Assembly (NCBI GenBank): GCA_014529385.2
Contig: CM043946.1
Location: 20,142,077-20,206,076 of the forward strand
Length of the DNA stretch: 64,000 nt
Origin: Adiantum capillus-veneris
Lineage: Eukaryota > Streptophyta > Polypodiopsida > Polypodiales > Pteridaceae
Direction: 5' to 3'
Below the pieces are notes generated by a model. The model did no database searches, was not told the DNA's origin, and worked only from the letters and a program-made list of their open reading frames with translations. Within the stretch, counting starts at the first letter, position 1. Each line of letters starts with the position of its first letter. Shown in pieces: positions 33,262-44,288 of this stretch. Both the position numbers and the translations under genes were made by a program.

Positions 33262-33739
33262 AAAAAAATGGTAAATTGCCGCAGTTGATTGATTTAGATC
33301 CGAAAGAAAAGATTCGATCTCATTGTTTGCGTGTATGTGGTGAACGGTTTGGCACTCCGTCTATTTGTTCATCTACATTGCATGCACAGTCTTTGGGAAA
33401 GACAAGATTTTCTCCATTCACTTTACATGGAATAGGTATGTTCATGGTTTTGTATTGGAAATGGTTTCATGAATTTTCAGCCATGGAGATTCTTGAAGAT
33501 GGAAAAAGCATGACTCTAGACGAAGTTGAAGAATCAAAGGAGCCACAGGAGACTTTGTGTCGCTTTCGGCGCGGCCCAAAGAAGCAAGCGTTGCAGACCT
33601 GTATGAAGTTCAAGTATCGCACGACCCACACATCAGAGTGGGCCGAGGAAGAGTCCCTTCCAGGATTCCGGATGCTATTGGCGATCTCCCTCGACGCCAT
33701 ACAGTTCGGTACCAGTACCTCACTTTGAAAAGGAGGGGA
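33262..33739 (+). pseudogene. Residual internal region of the deleted LTR element
   Basis: Open frames at 33219-33728 and 33557-33790 overlap here. A frame containing MEILEDGKSMTLDEVEESKE and another containing VADLYEVQVSHDPHIRVGRG may be remains of a pol C-terminus. I cannot assign a domain. The polypurine tract occupies its last 12 bases. Confidence 0.45.
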
Positions 33740-34920
33740 TGTCACGTGACACATCCAACCCTATGTGTTCGTGGACAAGCTACAGCATAACAGGGTTCAG
33801 TCAGTCCAGTCAGTCTAGATTTAGAAGTGATCTGACACTTTTGTGAGTCTATTCGTAGACCGTGCATGCCCAGTCACTTAGTGTAGATGCATATCCTCTG
33901 GTTGCACACATCATGATCATAAGCATTCCCATCAGAATCCTTCAAGGGAATTTTCCAATGCATTTAGCCTATTTTACCTATTTTTGACATTTTTCACTTA
34001 TTATTTTTAAGTGACTTTTGTTGGAAAGTAGGTAGGGCAAATTGAGTAAGTTTGTATATAAGCAAAACTAAAGCTAGCATTATTTGGCAGAAGAGGCAAC
34101 AGGAGCCAAGCTCAGCAGGCAACTTCTCAAGCAAGACCTTGGCGGTTCTCCCCTCCAAGCAAGACTCAGCATCTAGCGTTTTCTTTATCAGCATTAGCTT
34201 GCGTTTTCAGTATTTGCATCATCGCCAAGCAGGTCCCAGTCCTTGGCGTTTTTGCATCAGGATATCATCGCCACATACCCCCAAACCTAGCATTTCTAGA
34301 TTGCAGCCCTGGCGTTTTTCATGAGGATTAGCGTTTCCAGATTTGCAACAGTAGACATGGCAATTTTCAGCAACGAAAGACCATCATTTCAGCCCTGAAA
34401 GAGTAGCAGATTCAGCCCAAGAAACCTCAGTATTCAGCCTACAGTAGATGCAGATTTTCAGCCCTAAAGACAAGCAGAATCAGCGTTTTCCTTAGCGTTT
34501 TCGGCAACAAGATTTCAGCCCATAGCATTTTTGGACAGCAGATAAAAGATTGCAGATTTCAGCCCTTAGGTCGGTCTCGCTATCCCCGTCGTCGTCATCC
34601 ATCTAGCCTAGACTTGCATCAGTCACATGCATTCAGTTTGTGCCAGTTTGTGCAATCGATAGTAGACCACTCTCGCCGACGAGAGTGGGGCCTTTGGAGG
34701 AGGGTTTTACAACCGTCTTGGTGTCGTATTTCTCTTCTCTCTTCATCTCTCAGTCTCATACACTTGCACGCACAGTGTCCATTCACTTGTTTATGATCAT
34801 AGCATTCTCTCATTAAGAACGGAAGGCTCTCCCTTCCCTAAGAACAAAAAGAAACCTTGAGCACAGTTCGGAGCACTCATCTTGAGCAAAGCGCAAACAT
34901 TCATTCCGCTGCACCTTACA
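33740..34920 (+). repeat. Complete 3' LTR with conserved hairpin
   Basis: 1,181 bp. The second half is rich in 'TTGGCGTTTTTGCA', 'TTAGCGTTTTC' and 'TTCAGCCC' strings. A perfect 9-bp stem with 4-nt loop lies at 34667-34688 (CCACTCTCG-CCGA-CGAGAGTGG) and recurs inverted in the solo LTR at 42440-42461. Followed by TAGGC. Confidence 0.9.
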
Positions 34921-34925
34921 TAGGC

Positions 34926-35430
34926 TTCCGCCTTATGTCAGTGCAAGTGGCATACACTTGGGAAGCAGGAATCTGGCAAGCATTTGAAGAGTGTCATGCA
35001 GATGAGGATGGAGAGTTTTCCTCCAATACCTCTGTACAATTTTGTGTGGACCATGGCACCGAGCAAGAGCTTGCGAATAGTGGATCACCCTCCGAAGATG
35101 AAGTAGTGGAGCGGAAGAATAGTATGGTAGTGGAGATAGTGCGACCTATGCTCGAGCATCGAGATCTGCCTAAGTCTTTTGGGGCCGAGGCTGTTGCTAC
35201 AGCTGTTGATACTCTCAAACGTCTCCCTTTGACAGACCCTATTTGAGGCTTACTCTGGTAGAAAGCCTAATAGCAGTCTTCCATTTTTGGATTTTGGGGA
35301 GCGATGCCTATGTCGACGTTCTGAAGAAGCAACGGGGAAAGCTCGACTTCAAGTTGGCTACAATATTCTTTCCAAGGACTATGGACTTCATGATCTAGAT
35401 AGTAAGGAGATTGTGATGAGCTGTGATGTG
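34926..35430 (+). pseudogene. copia-3 part 2: integrase core end and post-core
   Basis: Plus-strand text includes DEDGEFSSNTSVQFCVDHG (the copia D-N-G-G-E-F/Y region), VVERKNSMVVEIVRPMLEHR with the catalytic Glu, FGAEAVATAVDTLKRLPL, and after a stop a frame-changed post-core segment ending KEIVMSCDV at 35428. It is cut at 35430 by copia-4 and resumes at 40725. Confidence 0.8.
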
Positions 35431-35708
35431 TGTGGGGGAGCAGGAAAGAGAGCCCACTTGCTGTTCTATGGAATGAGAGTGAAGGAGAAGGGAAGAGTGG
35501 CGCAGAAGAAGCTTGCGCAGAGAAAAACGTGAGAGAGAGAGAGCTCGTTGGATTTTTGGGAAAAGCCACGCTATGTATTATTTGGGCTTCACCTTTGAGT
35601 ATATGAGTAAGTGACTAGGGGGCCATTCACACTTGGGCCCCCTCACTTATAAGTCTTTTAACTTATAAGTTAGTAAGTACAAGGCACTTAGGCCTTTATT
35701 CCCTAACA
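35431..35708 (-). repeat. copia-4 3' LTR
   Basis: 278 bp, starts TGTGGGGGAG and ends CCCTAACA on the plus strand. Nearly identical to 40442-40719. Contains a (GA)n string at about 35532-35542 and an inverted repeat 'ACTTATAAGT' twice. Confidence 0.95.
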
Positions 35709-35787
35709 ACCTCCCACCTAAAGGCAATGTACCTTGGGAGATCAAAGAATCAACTAACTATAATACATCAGCTGATCATGCACTTAC

Positions 35788-36654
35788 TCATCCAACACCC
35801 ATCATCTGTCGGCAATATGCAAACCGCTCTGCTAGAAGACTCTTGGTCAAAAGATCTGCAGGGTTGTCATCTGTGTGCACCTTGACAAGTGTAATGCTCT
35901 TGTCATCAAGCACACTCCTGATAAAATGATACTTCACCTCTATGTGCTTTGTCTTGGCATGAAAAACAGGATTCCTTGCAAGCATAATAGCACTCTGACT
36001 ATCACAGTGTAGCACAGGAACCGGTGACTTAATGCCTAGCTCTTCTACCAAACGCATGAGCCACAAAGCTTCTTTGCATGCCTCAGTGGCAGCCACATAC
36101 TCAGCCTCAGTGGTAGACAAAGCAACACATTTTTGCAGTCTAGAAATCCAAGAAACTGTACCTCCTGTGAATGTAAACACATATCCAGAGGTAGACTTCC
36201 TGCAATCTGGATGTCCAGCAAAATCTGCATCTGTAAAGCCATGCACAGATGTCTCACTCTTCCCAAAACAAATGCACAAGTCTTTAGTGCCTTTCAAGTA
36301 TCTCAAGATACACTTCACTGCTTCCCAATGCTTTTTGCCAGGATTGCTCATGTACCTGCTTACTACTCCTACCGCAAATGCAATGTCCGGACGTGTAGCA
36401 ACCATAGCATACATCAAACTGCCAACGGCTGATGCATAAGGAATCTTGGCCATTTCAGCCCGCATATCATCTGTGTTTGGGCAGTCATGTGCAGTCAGTT
36501 TTACATATGGAGGCAGCGGAGTACCAAGTGCCTTTCCCCCATCCATATGAAAACGATGTAGCACCCATAACATAATCTCGTTGAGATAGATACAGACGCC
36601 TGTTGGGTCTATCTCGAGAGATACGCATGCCCAAAATATGATTAGCATCACCAA
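35788..36654 (-). pseudogene. copia-4 RT end and RNase H
   Basis: This frame holds the RT/RNase H connection (GTPLPPYVKLTAHDCP, ATRPDIAFAVGVVSRYMSNP, KHWEAVKCILRYLKGT) and the RNase H domain: GFTDADFAGHPDCRKSTSGY with the first Asp, LSTTEAEYVAATEACKEALW with the Glu, HCDSQSAIMLARNPVFHAKT with the second Asp, and a terminal HTDDNPADLLTKSL. It is complete to the polypurine tract. It is one frame off from the upstream polyprotein because of an indel near 36590. Confidence 0.92.
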
Positions 36655-37999
36655 GATCCTTCATGTCAAAGCGATTCTTCAAGCTTTGCTGTAATGCATC
36701 CAACTCCGTGACATTTTTACCCGCAATAAGCATGTCATCAACATACAAAATCAGCAATAGAAGAGATCCATCACTTGCCGTTTTGATATACAAACAGTGA
36801 TCAGAATTACTTCTTTTGTATCCTTGAGACCTCATGAATGTATCAAACTTGTGATACCATGCACGTGGAGACTGTTTCAAACCATACAAGCTCTTCAAGA
36901 GTCTACATACTTTCTTCTCTTGCCCCTTTGACACAAAACCTTCTGGCTGCATCATATAGATCATCTCAAGCAAATCGCCATGCAAAAACGCTGTTTTGAC
37001 ATCCATTTGCTTTAACTCCATATCTTCAGAAGCAACCAGGCCTAAAACAAAACGTAATGTGGCAAGCTTTACTACAGGAGAAAAAATCTCATCAAAATCC
37101 ACACCATGCTTTTGCTTGTACCCTTTAGCAACCAAACGTGCCTTGTACTTAGAAGAAGCATCAGATGTGACCTTGGTCTTGTAAACCCATTTACATGGCA
37201 GAGCCTTATGCCCTTTAGGCAAATCAACCAAGTCCCATGTATGGTTTTTCTCCAAAGACTGCATTTCCGAAACCATTGCTTTGAACCATTTCTTACTGTC
37301 TTCCCGTTGCATAGCCTCTTTATAGCAAGACGGCTCACCACAATCAGTAAGCATGACATAGTCCAAAGACGGTTCATATCTATCGGAGGGCCTTGTCACC
37401 CGAGTAGACCTACGTACCCAATGATCCATAACAGGTGGATTTTCAGCCTGTAAACCATCAAAAACAGCAGGCTGTTCAGCCGGTTGCATCGCAACAACGG
37501 GCGGTCTAGGAGCATCAACCTGTTCCCCTACCTGTGGTGCATCAATGGCAACTTGTTGGGGCTGATTTTCAGCAGCTAATGGCTGATTTTCAGCACCATT
37601 TTCAGCATGTAAAGGCTGCTGAACATTGGGCCTTCTTGGCTGTCCATATGTAACATCTTCACGAAAAACAACCCGGCGCACTTCCTCGACCTTTGTGGGC
37701 TGTTTGTGCATGCAATTCTCATTGAAGATGACATCATTGCTGCGTATGATTTTCCGTAATGCGGGATCCCATAATCTATACCCCATTTCACCATCCTCAC
37801 CATATCCTAGGAAAATGCATTTATGAGACTTTGGTTCTAGTTTGGTGCGCAGTTCACTCTGGATGTGAACATAGGCCTCACAACCAAACACTCTTAAATG
37901 TGCATATGAGGGTGTCTTGCTAGACCACACCTCCTCAGGCACCTTTCCACCCAAAGCCTTGCTAGGTGAGCGATTAATCAAGTGAATAGCTGTTTGCAC
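36485..37999 (-). pseudogene. copia-4 integrase C-terminal region and reverse transcriptase
   Basis: From 37999 on the minus strand: post-core integrase (AIHLINRSPSKALGGKVPEE, LRVFGCEAYVHIQSELRTKL, CIFLGYGEDGEMGYRLWDP), a Gln/Pro-rich linker (about 37640-37440), then RT: LPCKWVYKTKVTSDASSKYK, GVDFDEIFSPVVKLATLRFV, DVKTAFLHGDLLEMIYMMQP, LYGLKQSPRAWYHKFDTFM, and the catalytic LILYVDDMLIAGKN near 36740. All catalytic residues are present. The frame is continuous with the upstream part but separated by the TGA at 38011-38009, which replaces the Trp of the conserved F-W-A-E-A-V motif. Confidence 0.93.
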
Positions 38000-38008
38000 A
38001 GCTTCTGC

Positions 38009-39886
38009 TCAAAAACCATGAGGTAATGCAGCATGTGACAGCATACTCCGAACTTTCTCTTGGATAGTCCGGTTCAACCTCTCTGCAACTCCATTCTGAG
38101 AGGGATTAAAAGGAGCCGTGAGCTCTCTTTTAATACCTTTAGTAGCACAAAAGTCAATAAATGCTTTTGATACATACTCCCCCCCATTGTCTGAGCGCAA
38201 AGACCTAAGCTTCTTGTCAGTTTGATTCTCAACAAACGCAAGAAACTTCTTGAAAGTATCCAAAACATCGCTTTTAGCACGTATTGGATACACCCACACC
38301 TTACGTGTAGCATCATCGATAAACGAGACAAAATATTTCTTTCCCCCTAAGGACAACTGTGGCATTTCACATACATCGGAATGCACTAAGTCTAACCTGT
38401 TAGACTTCAAAGAAAGTGACCTTTTGTGCGGTGTTTGACTGTGCTTACCGTAAATACAGTGCTCACAATGAGAAAAATCAGCATACCTCAAACACGGCAA
38501 ATAACCACAACGAGACAGAGTTTCCATTCCTCTTTTACTCATGTGTCCCAACCGGCCATGCCCCAAAGAAACACTTGGCTGCTCGGTTACGGCGACAACA
38601 TGGTCACGCACACTAGATACATGCAAAGGATACAAAGTGTCCGATTTACAACCCTTGGCTACAATCCGGGCCCCTTTACAAATTTTCCACTTACTATCAC
38701 CAAAAGTGGTGTGATAGCCTGCATCATCTAGCTGCCCTGTACTAATCAAACTCTTCTTGAGTTGTGGCACATGACGCACTTTGTGCAAAACAAAAGTCAT
38801 ACCATCAGCAAAAGAAAACTGGACACTGCCAATACCTGCAATGTCACATGCATAGTTGTCTCCCAAATAAACAGTGTCCTGCACCTCACCTGAGTACTGT
38901 GTAAACCAATCCCTATGAGGTGTTACATGAAAGGAGGCACCTGAATCAAGAATCCAAGTATGCATGTCCACATCAGAACCCATAGCAAGGGTATGTGCAT
39001 CCACAGAAGAGGCATTGAGTACATCAGTGCTGTTGTCACTGTCACAACTACTAGCAACATTGATTTCCTCAATTAACACAGTGCTCTTCTTGGCATTTCC
39101 CTTGTCCTTTGCATCAGTTTCAGCACCCTTGTTCTTCTCTTTCTTCCACTCATAGCATTCCCGTTTATAATGCCCTTTCTTTCCACAATGATGACACACA
39201 ACATCTTTCCTACGAGATTTGCTGCGTGCCATGTCCTTACTGTCAGATTTCTCCCTCTGTTGAGACCTGCCTCTCAAGTGCAATGCATTAGAAGACCCAC
39301 CTGTGGTGTTCTTCCTGTTCATCTCTTCCATCAAGAGAGAACTCTCTACATCTGCATACTTAAGTGACGCACTTGAGTTACTAAGAGCTGTCCGGAATAC
39401 ATCCCAACTCTCGGGCAATGTGCATAGCAGAAAAGTAGCTTTGAACTCCTCATCAATCGTGAATTTCAGCTCTGTCAGTTAGCTGAAAATAGAATTGAAT
39501 TCATTGAGGTGCACTGACATGTGCGTACCCTCCTTCATGCGGAGATCCATAAGCTTCTTAAGCCAATACACTTTACTGGCAGCACTCTGCTGTGCATACA
39601 ACTCGTCTAAACGCTTCCACATACCCCATGCTGTCTGCTCATTCTCTACATTGAAGAGTAAATTGTCAGACACCGAAAGCATGATCGTGGAGCGAGCCAA
39701 CTCGTCCACTTCTTCCCATTCTTCAACCTCCATATCAACCGGTTTCACACCCTATAACTTAATAGGTTTCGCCTGTTTCTTCTGCAACATCACATTATAA
39801 CATTGCTTCTTCCATATAGCAAAGTTATGGGCACCTTCAAGCTTGCGAATGTGCAACAAATTGCCACTTTCACTGCTAGAAGCCAT
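38009..39886 (-). pseudogene. copia-4 gag, protease and integrase core
   Basis: The start is the minus-strand ATG at 39886 (MASSSESGNLLHIRKLEG). Gag includes MWKRLDELYAQQSAASKVYW and ESWDVFRTALSNSSASLKYA. The zinc knuckle is CHHCGKKGHYKREC (about 39200). The protease has WILDSGASFHVTPH (38965) with an intact D-S-G-A. The pre-integrase zinc region has GRLGHMSKRGMETL and CEHCIYGKHSQ. The integrase core has HSDVCEMP, VSFIDDATRKVWVYPI, LRSDNGGEYVSKAFIDF and NGVAERLNRTIQEKVRSM, giving the D-D-E triad. Two stops break gag (39754-39752 and 39481-39479); the 38011-38009 stop ends this segment. Confidence 0.93.
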
Positions 39887-40441
39887 TCTGAGTGATTGCA
39901 AACACTGAAACCCTGTTTTGCCGACCTAAACACGCCCAAATGTGCGCAATCGGGCAAAAAACAGCTTGCTGTTACAGAAAAACAGCGAGCAAATTTCACG
40001 CGAAATCACCCCAAAACGGCGTACATTCACTGCCAAACCCTTACCAAAGGTTTCCACAAGGTGTATACATCATTTGCTTGCTGAAATTCCCTGTTTTAGG
40101 GCAAAAATCAGACCTGTAAACACCTGTTTTGCTGAATTTTCAGAACCTCGTTGGTGGAAACACCTGTAAGATTGACCTGTGAGACTTGCCCTAATGAAAT
40201 TGCATCAAATTGACCCCGAAATTGGTCAATTTCAGCAGAAATAGGCTGCTGTTCGCCAGTTTTTGAAACCCTAATTTGGGGGAAACTGTCACCGGAGGTC
40301 GATTTTACACGGTGAGAGGATCCCTTCGCGACAGAGTTGATCGAAAACGGTTGAATATCCTTCCCGCAGCGAGCAAAAACAGAATTCTGATCTGTGTTGC
40401 GAAGATGGCTCTCTTGGAAACCCTAAAGCTCTGATACCATG
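39887..40441 (-). other. copia-4 5' leader with primer-binding site
   Basis: About 555 bp between the 5' LTR and the gag ATG. The primer site lies at 40429-40439. 40000-40300 contains many 'CCTGTTTT' and 'TTTCAGC' strings on one strand or the other. No ORF of note. Confidence 0.75.
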
Positions 40442-40719
40442 TGTGGGGGAGCAGGAAAGAGAGCCCACTTGCTGTTCTATGGAATGAGAGTGAAGGAGAA
40501 GGGGAGAGTGGCGCAGAAGAAGCTTGCGCAGAGAAAAACGTGAGAGAGAGAGAGCTCGTTGGATTTTTGGGAAAAGCCACGCTATGTATTATTTGGGCTT
40601 CACCTTTGAGTATATGAGTAAGTGACTAGGGGGCCATTCACACTTGGGCCCCCTCACTTATAAGTCTTTTAACTTATAAGTTAGTAAGTACAAGGCACTT
40701 AGGCCTTTATTCCCTAACA
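40442..40719 (-). repeat. copia-4 5' LTR
   Basis: 278 bp, one visible difference from the partner LTR at 35431-35708. Followed by the ATGTG duplication. Confidence 0.95.
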
Positions 40720-40724
40720 ATGTG

Positions 40725-40775
40725 ATCTTTGATGAGCAGGTGGTAGAATTATTGCATGCAAAGTAAGCATTGATT
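40725..40775 (+). pseudogene. copia-3 part 3
   Basis: The text VIFDEQVVELL directly continues the copia-3 segment that ends at 35428; the pair restores the family phrase S-x-D-V-x-F-D-E that precedes the copia RT. The relic then fades out. Confidence 0.75.
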
Positions 40776-41282
40776 GTGAAGAAATAACATTGATTCACGT
40801 GTATAGTCCTAATGTTAAATTAATAAAAAGAGATAGGTAACATCACATGGGTTTAGTGCACTATATGAAAACTCAGCGAAGATTGACTAGTATTTCCACC
40901 CAATACCACACTCCTCACTGGCTTAAAGACCTTATGTTAGAATATGCAAAGGAATCTGAATTTGAAGATGAGCAAAGTGAAGGGCAAAAGTGTCAAAGGT
41001 GGAGTGGAAAAGGGTGAATCAGGTGATGATCTGGTCTTCAACCGCAAGAACCTCTCCTCTCATGAACATGCAACCAATGGATCTCTGATCTATCATAGCA
41101 TATCTCCTCGTAGACGAATTCCAATCGTGTACCCCCCACCGAACGGGCACGAGTAGCAATTTGCAAGTGCACATGTGCATATAGGGGCTCAAAGTGGAGG
41201 AGAAGTGGAGCGCTAGATAAAGAGAATGAGATCGTTGGCAAAAACAATGGGAGAGAGAGAGAGATCGATGGTGCACAACAAA

Positions 41283-41331
<49 letters not shown>

Positions 41332-41780
41332 GCACACAAACGCTAGAGAAAGGTGTGCCCAAACGCTGGAAGCAGTGCTCATTGATACAACATGCCAAAA
41401 GTAAAAGGGGGGGGGAGCCTGGGAGGGGCACTGCATGTATAGGGTAATAAGCAAATTGCCCTACCAAGAATAAAAAACTCCAGGATTCTAAAAATGACCA
41501 ATAACTGCTAGTAAATATGTGAACTCGCTAAAATTGAGCCGGGACACATTATTAGTAGAAGAACTGCAGAACACTTGAGAGTTTGACCCTGGGAAACCCT
41601 AGGAATGGGGGTACCGCCTCATGCCAGCCTACCGTGTGGATAACACCGTGGAGTGCATCGCCAAGAAAAGGTATGCCTACTTAAAAAATAATCGGCCACT
41701 ACCACAAAACAGCCCTCATTCTCTAATTAGCTCTTGGGAGATACTAGAGCCACCACCAAACAGGAATCTGAACTCTAACA
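40776..41780. other. Undefined region, (GA)n at 41288-41329, probably ending in a copia LTR
   Basis: No coding region recognised between 40776 and 41340. The (GA)n tract at 41288-41329 generates artefactual frames. The last few hundred bases before 41780 end in ...CTCTAACA followed by a minus-strand polypurine tract, so they should be the 3' LTR of copia-5. Its outer boundary is not clear to me. Confidence 0.4.
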
Positions 41781-42005
41781 CCCCCTCTCAGCTCTTGGAC
41801 AGGAAATAACTCCAAGGGAGATGGCATGAGAGGATAATATTGCATGTGGAAGAGGTTTGGTGAAGATATCAGCAGGGCTATTTGACGTTGGAATATACTC
41901 TAGTCGAATAGAGCCATCCTTGGTCTTCTCACGAACAAAATGGTACCGTATCTTGACATGTCTTTACTTTTCTTGCATTCTATTGTTTGACCATCCGTCA
42001 ACGAG
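41781..42005 (-). pseudogene. copia-5 RNase H end and polypurine tract
   Basis: On the minus strand: RHVKIRYHFVREKTKDGSIR, then LEYIPTSNSPADIFTKPLPH, the conserved C-terminal end of copia RNase H, then a polypurine tract TGAGAGGGGG at 41781-41790 and the LTR start TGTTAGAGTTC. The rest of the element is not in the window, since gypsy sequence begins near 42010. Confidence 0.8.
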
Positions 42006-42009
42006 AAAC

Positions 42010-42216
42010 TTTGCGGCAATAAGGCAAATGCTTCAAATGTTTTCAGACTGGACACACCTCCTATATCTGTCCCAATAAAGGTGATAAGACTCCAAAGGAA
42101 CCTCCTGCCAAGAAAGCCAAAATTGTAGTAGGACTTATTTCTTATATTTGCAACATCTTTGTATTGGATGCTTCCAAAGAATTATAATGAGCTTATGGAA
42201 AGTCTCATGGCCACAA
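42010..42216 (+). pseudogene. Ty3/gypsy gag zinc-knuckle fragment
   Basis: An intact CCHC knuckle CFKCFQTGHTSYIC lies at 42029-42070, followed by a basic linker DKTPKEPPAKKAKIV and a stop. The solo LTR at 42217 interrupts it; the protease continues at 43339. Confidence 0.8.
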
Positions 42217-43333
42217 TGTAAGGTGCAGCGGAATGAATGTTGTATTTTCTCAAGATTAGTGATCTTTATTGCTCAGGGTTCGTTTTAGTTCTTTAGGGAA
42301 AGAGAGAGCTTTCCGTCTTGTAGAGTGCTGTGATCACGAACAAAGTGAGTGGATATTGTGCGTGCAAGTGAATGAGACTGAGAGAAGGAGAGAGAAGAGA
42401 TACGACACCGAGAGTTTGTAAAACCCTCCTCCGAAGGCCCCACTCTCGTCGGCGAGAGTGGTCTACTTTGATTGCACAAAGGTGTACAATGCGAATGCAA
42501 TGGACTAATGCAATGGGACTATGCCGATGACGACGACGGTGATGACGACAATGACTTGATGGCTGAAATCTGAGATCTTCTAATCGCTGAATTCGGGGAC
42601 TGTTTCGGTGGCTGAAAATGACTGTTTTCGTTGCGTTTTCTTGGCTGAAAAATGAGGTTTCTTAGGGCTGAAAACTGATGGTCTTTACGGGCTGAATCTG
42701 CTACACTTTAGGTGAATGATGCCAGTCTTAATTTGCTGCTGAAATCCAAAAACGTCAGGGCTGAAATTGGTCCTTGTGTCGCTGGGGTTCTGCAAATGCA
42801 AAAACGCTAGGCTGATCTGTTGTGTTGTGATGACGCCGGGGCTGATCTGCTGTGCACCAATCGCCAAGGCTGATCTGATGCAAAAAGGCTAGGTCTTCTG
42901 TGGAGAAAACGCCAGAGTAGTCGCGGGGGTTGGTCTTGCTGAGAAGTTGCTTGTTGAGCAGGATGCTCCTGCTGCCTCTTCTGCCATTTAGTTGGGTTTG
43001 CTTATACAGAAACTTAGCAAAATTGCCCTACCTACTTTTGTTGGAAAGTCACTTAAAAATAATAAGCAAAAATCCCAATAAATAGGAAAATAGGCTAAAT
43101 GCACTGGAAAATTCCCCTAACTGATGCTAATGGATTTTGATGGGAATTCCGATGATCATGTTGTGTGCAACCGGAGGATATGCATCTATGCTAAGTGACT
43201 GGGCATGCACTGTCTACGAATAGACTCACAAAAGTGCCAGATCACTGCTAATCTAGACTCAATTGAACTGACTGAACCCTGCTGTGGTGTAGCTTGTCCA
43301 CGGACACATAGGGTTGGGATGTGTCACGTGACA
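42217..43333 (-). repeat. Solo LTR of the TGTCACGTGACA family
   Basis: 1,117 bp in reverse orientation relative to 33740-34920, complete from TGTAAGGTGCAGCGG (plus-strand left end) to ...GGGATGTGTCACGTGACA (right end). The perfect duplication CACAA flanks it (42212-42216 and 43334-43338), so it arose by recombination between the LTRs of one full insertion. The hairpin at 42440-42461 corresponds to 34667-34688. Confidence 0.93.
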
Positions 43334-43338
43334 CACAA

Positions 43339-43575
43339 ATCCCTTATCTCCTTCAATCCAAGAGCCACCAAGAATTTTATCTACCCAGAGTTCCTCAAGC
43401 AGATGGACTTTGAGTACGATCAGTTTGCAGGAGCCATTGAGGCCGAGTTAGCTACAGGGGATACTAGGAAAGTTGTACCACTGATTGGTGCCCTTTCTCT
43501 CACCATTCAAGGGTACCATGGAAAGGCAGGCTTTCACATTATGAAGTTAGGGCATTGCAACTCTCTTTAGGGCAT
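43339..43575 (+). pseudogene. Ty3/gypsy protease fragment
   Basis: LISFNPRATKNFIYPEFLKQ corresponds to the gypsy protease start (family pattern L-x-D-S-G-A-T-H-N-F-I), but the catalytic D-S-G has become N-P-R. VPLIGALSLTIQGYHGKAGFH follows, the flap-like strands. It is the continuation of 42010-42216. Confidence 0.75.
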
Positions 43576-44183
43576 GCCTTAGCACGACAATATTGTTCAG
43601 ATTTGGAATAGATGCGGCACTCTGATCCAGGATGGTAAGTGAGTCGTCCTTCGAATTCGAATGATACAAACCAACCCCGAATGATTTTAGTTTTGCTTTG
43701 ATACTTTTTATTAAGCATTGATTGAGAATATTGTTTGAAAATTGTTTGGATAGATTATATTTGTTTTAAACTTGTCTTGGTGCGGCCGATTGAATTTGTT
43801 TGATTATGGTTTTGATACTGGTTTCACTGCTACTTGATAACCTTTGGTGACGCAAACTCTGGTCTTGGATCGTCTAGTTATACTTGGGACCTCTAAACGA
43901 TGCAAGTTGCGGTCTAGGGAGCCTTTAGTTGTAACTGGAAACCTCCAAGCGATGCAGGATTTGGCAACATGCATCACTATGTCCCTCAGGCTTGTAGACC
44001 AATGACGTCAGAGAGGTGACAAGCTCTTTTCCACAAGGAACGAGAGTTATAGGATTGTTTAGGATGCATACAATGACAACTTGAGGAGTTTCCAAGAGAT
44101 GAGTTTTTGGTGAGCGCGAGCTTGACACCAGAGAGACTTTTAGTCGCGTCCAGACTGAGAAATTCGAATTCGCCTATCATGTT
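43576..44183. other. No recognised gene
   Basis: AT-rich at 43680-43800. Two related phrases, 'TTGTAACTGGAAACCTCCAA' and 'TTATACTTGGGACCTCTAAA', occur at about 43930 and 43876, each followed by 'CGATGCA', suggesting a small duplication. No coding call. Confidence 0.35.
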
Positions 44184-44288
44184 TTGATTTCAAAGTCATC
44201 AGAGGGCTTACAAAGCCATTTGAGCGCCTTGGATGAGTCTTGTACACATAGAGGACTAACAGTGAACCTTGGGAAGACCAAGGTCATG

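Larger units (their letters stand above)
32746..34920 (+). mobile_element. Deleted LTR retrotransposon inside copia-3
   Basis: Flanked by the perfect duplication TAGGC (32741-32745 and 34921-34925). The left LTR (32746-33261) is cut off after 516 bp; the right LTR (33740-34920) is complete at 1,181 bp. Only 478 bp of internal sequence remain, ending in a polypurine tract AAAAGGAGGGGA just before the right LTR. LTRs start TGTCACGTGACA and end CACCTTACA. The third family member is the solo LTR at 42217-43333. A single deletion that removed the end of the 5' LTR, primer site and most of the interior explains the structure. Confidence 0.9.
35431..40719 (-). mobile_element. Young Ty1/copia element (copia-4)
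   Basis: Minus-strand element of 5,289 bp with 278-bp LTRs (35431-35708, 40442-40719) and the perfect duplication ATGTG (35426-35430, 40720-40724). By eye the LTRs differ at one position (GAAGGGAAGAG versus GAAGGGGAGAG). The primer site TGGTATCAGAG (minus strand, 40429-40439) and polypurine tract (minus strand, GGTGGGAGGT, 35709-35718) are intact. One polyprotein frame runs from 39886 with three in-frame stops (39754-39752, 39481-39479, 38011-38009) and one frameshift near 36590. Inserted into copia-3. Confidence 0.95.

Noticed and set aside
42212-43338. Solo LTR as a full-length small element
   Set aside because: It has LTR termini at both ends and a single 5-bp duplication but no internal region or second LTR.
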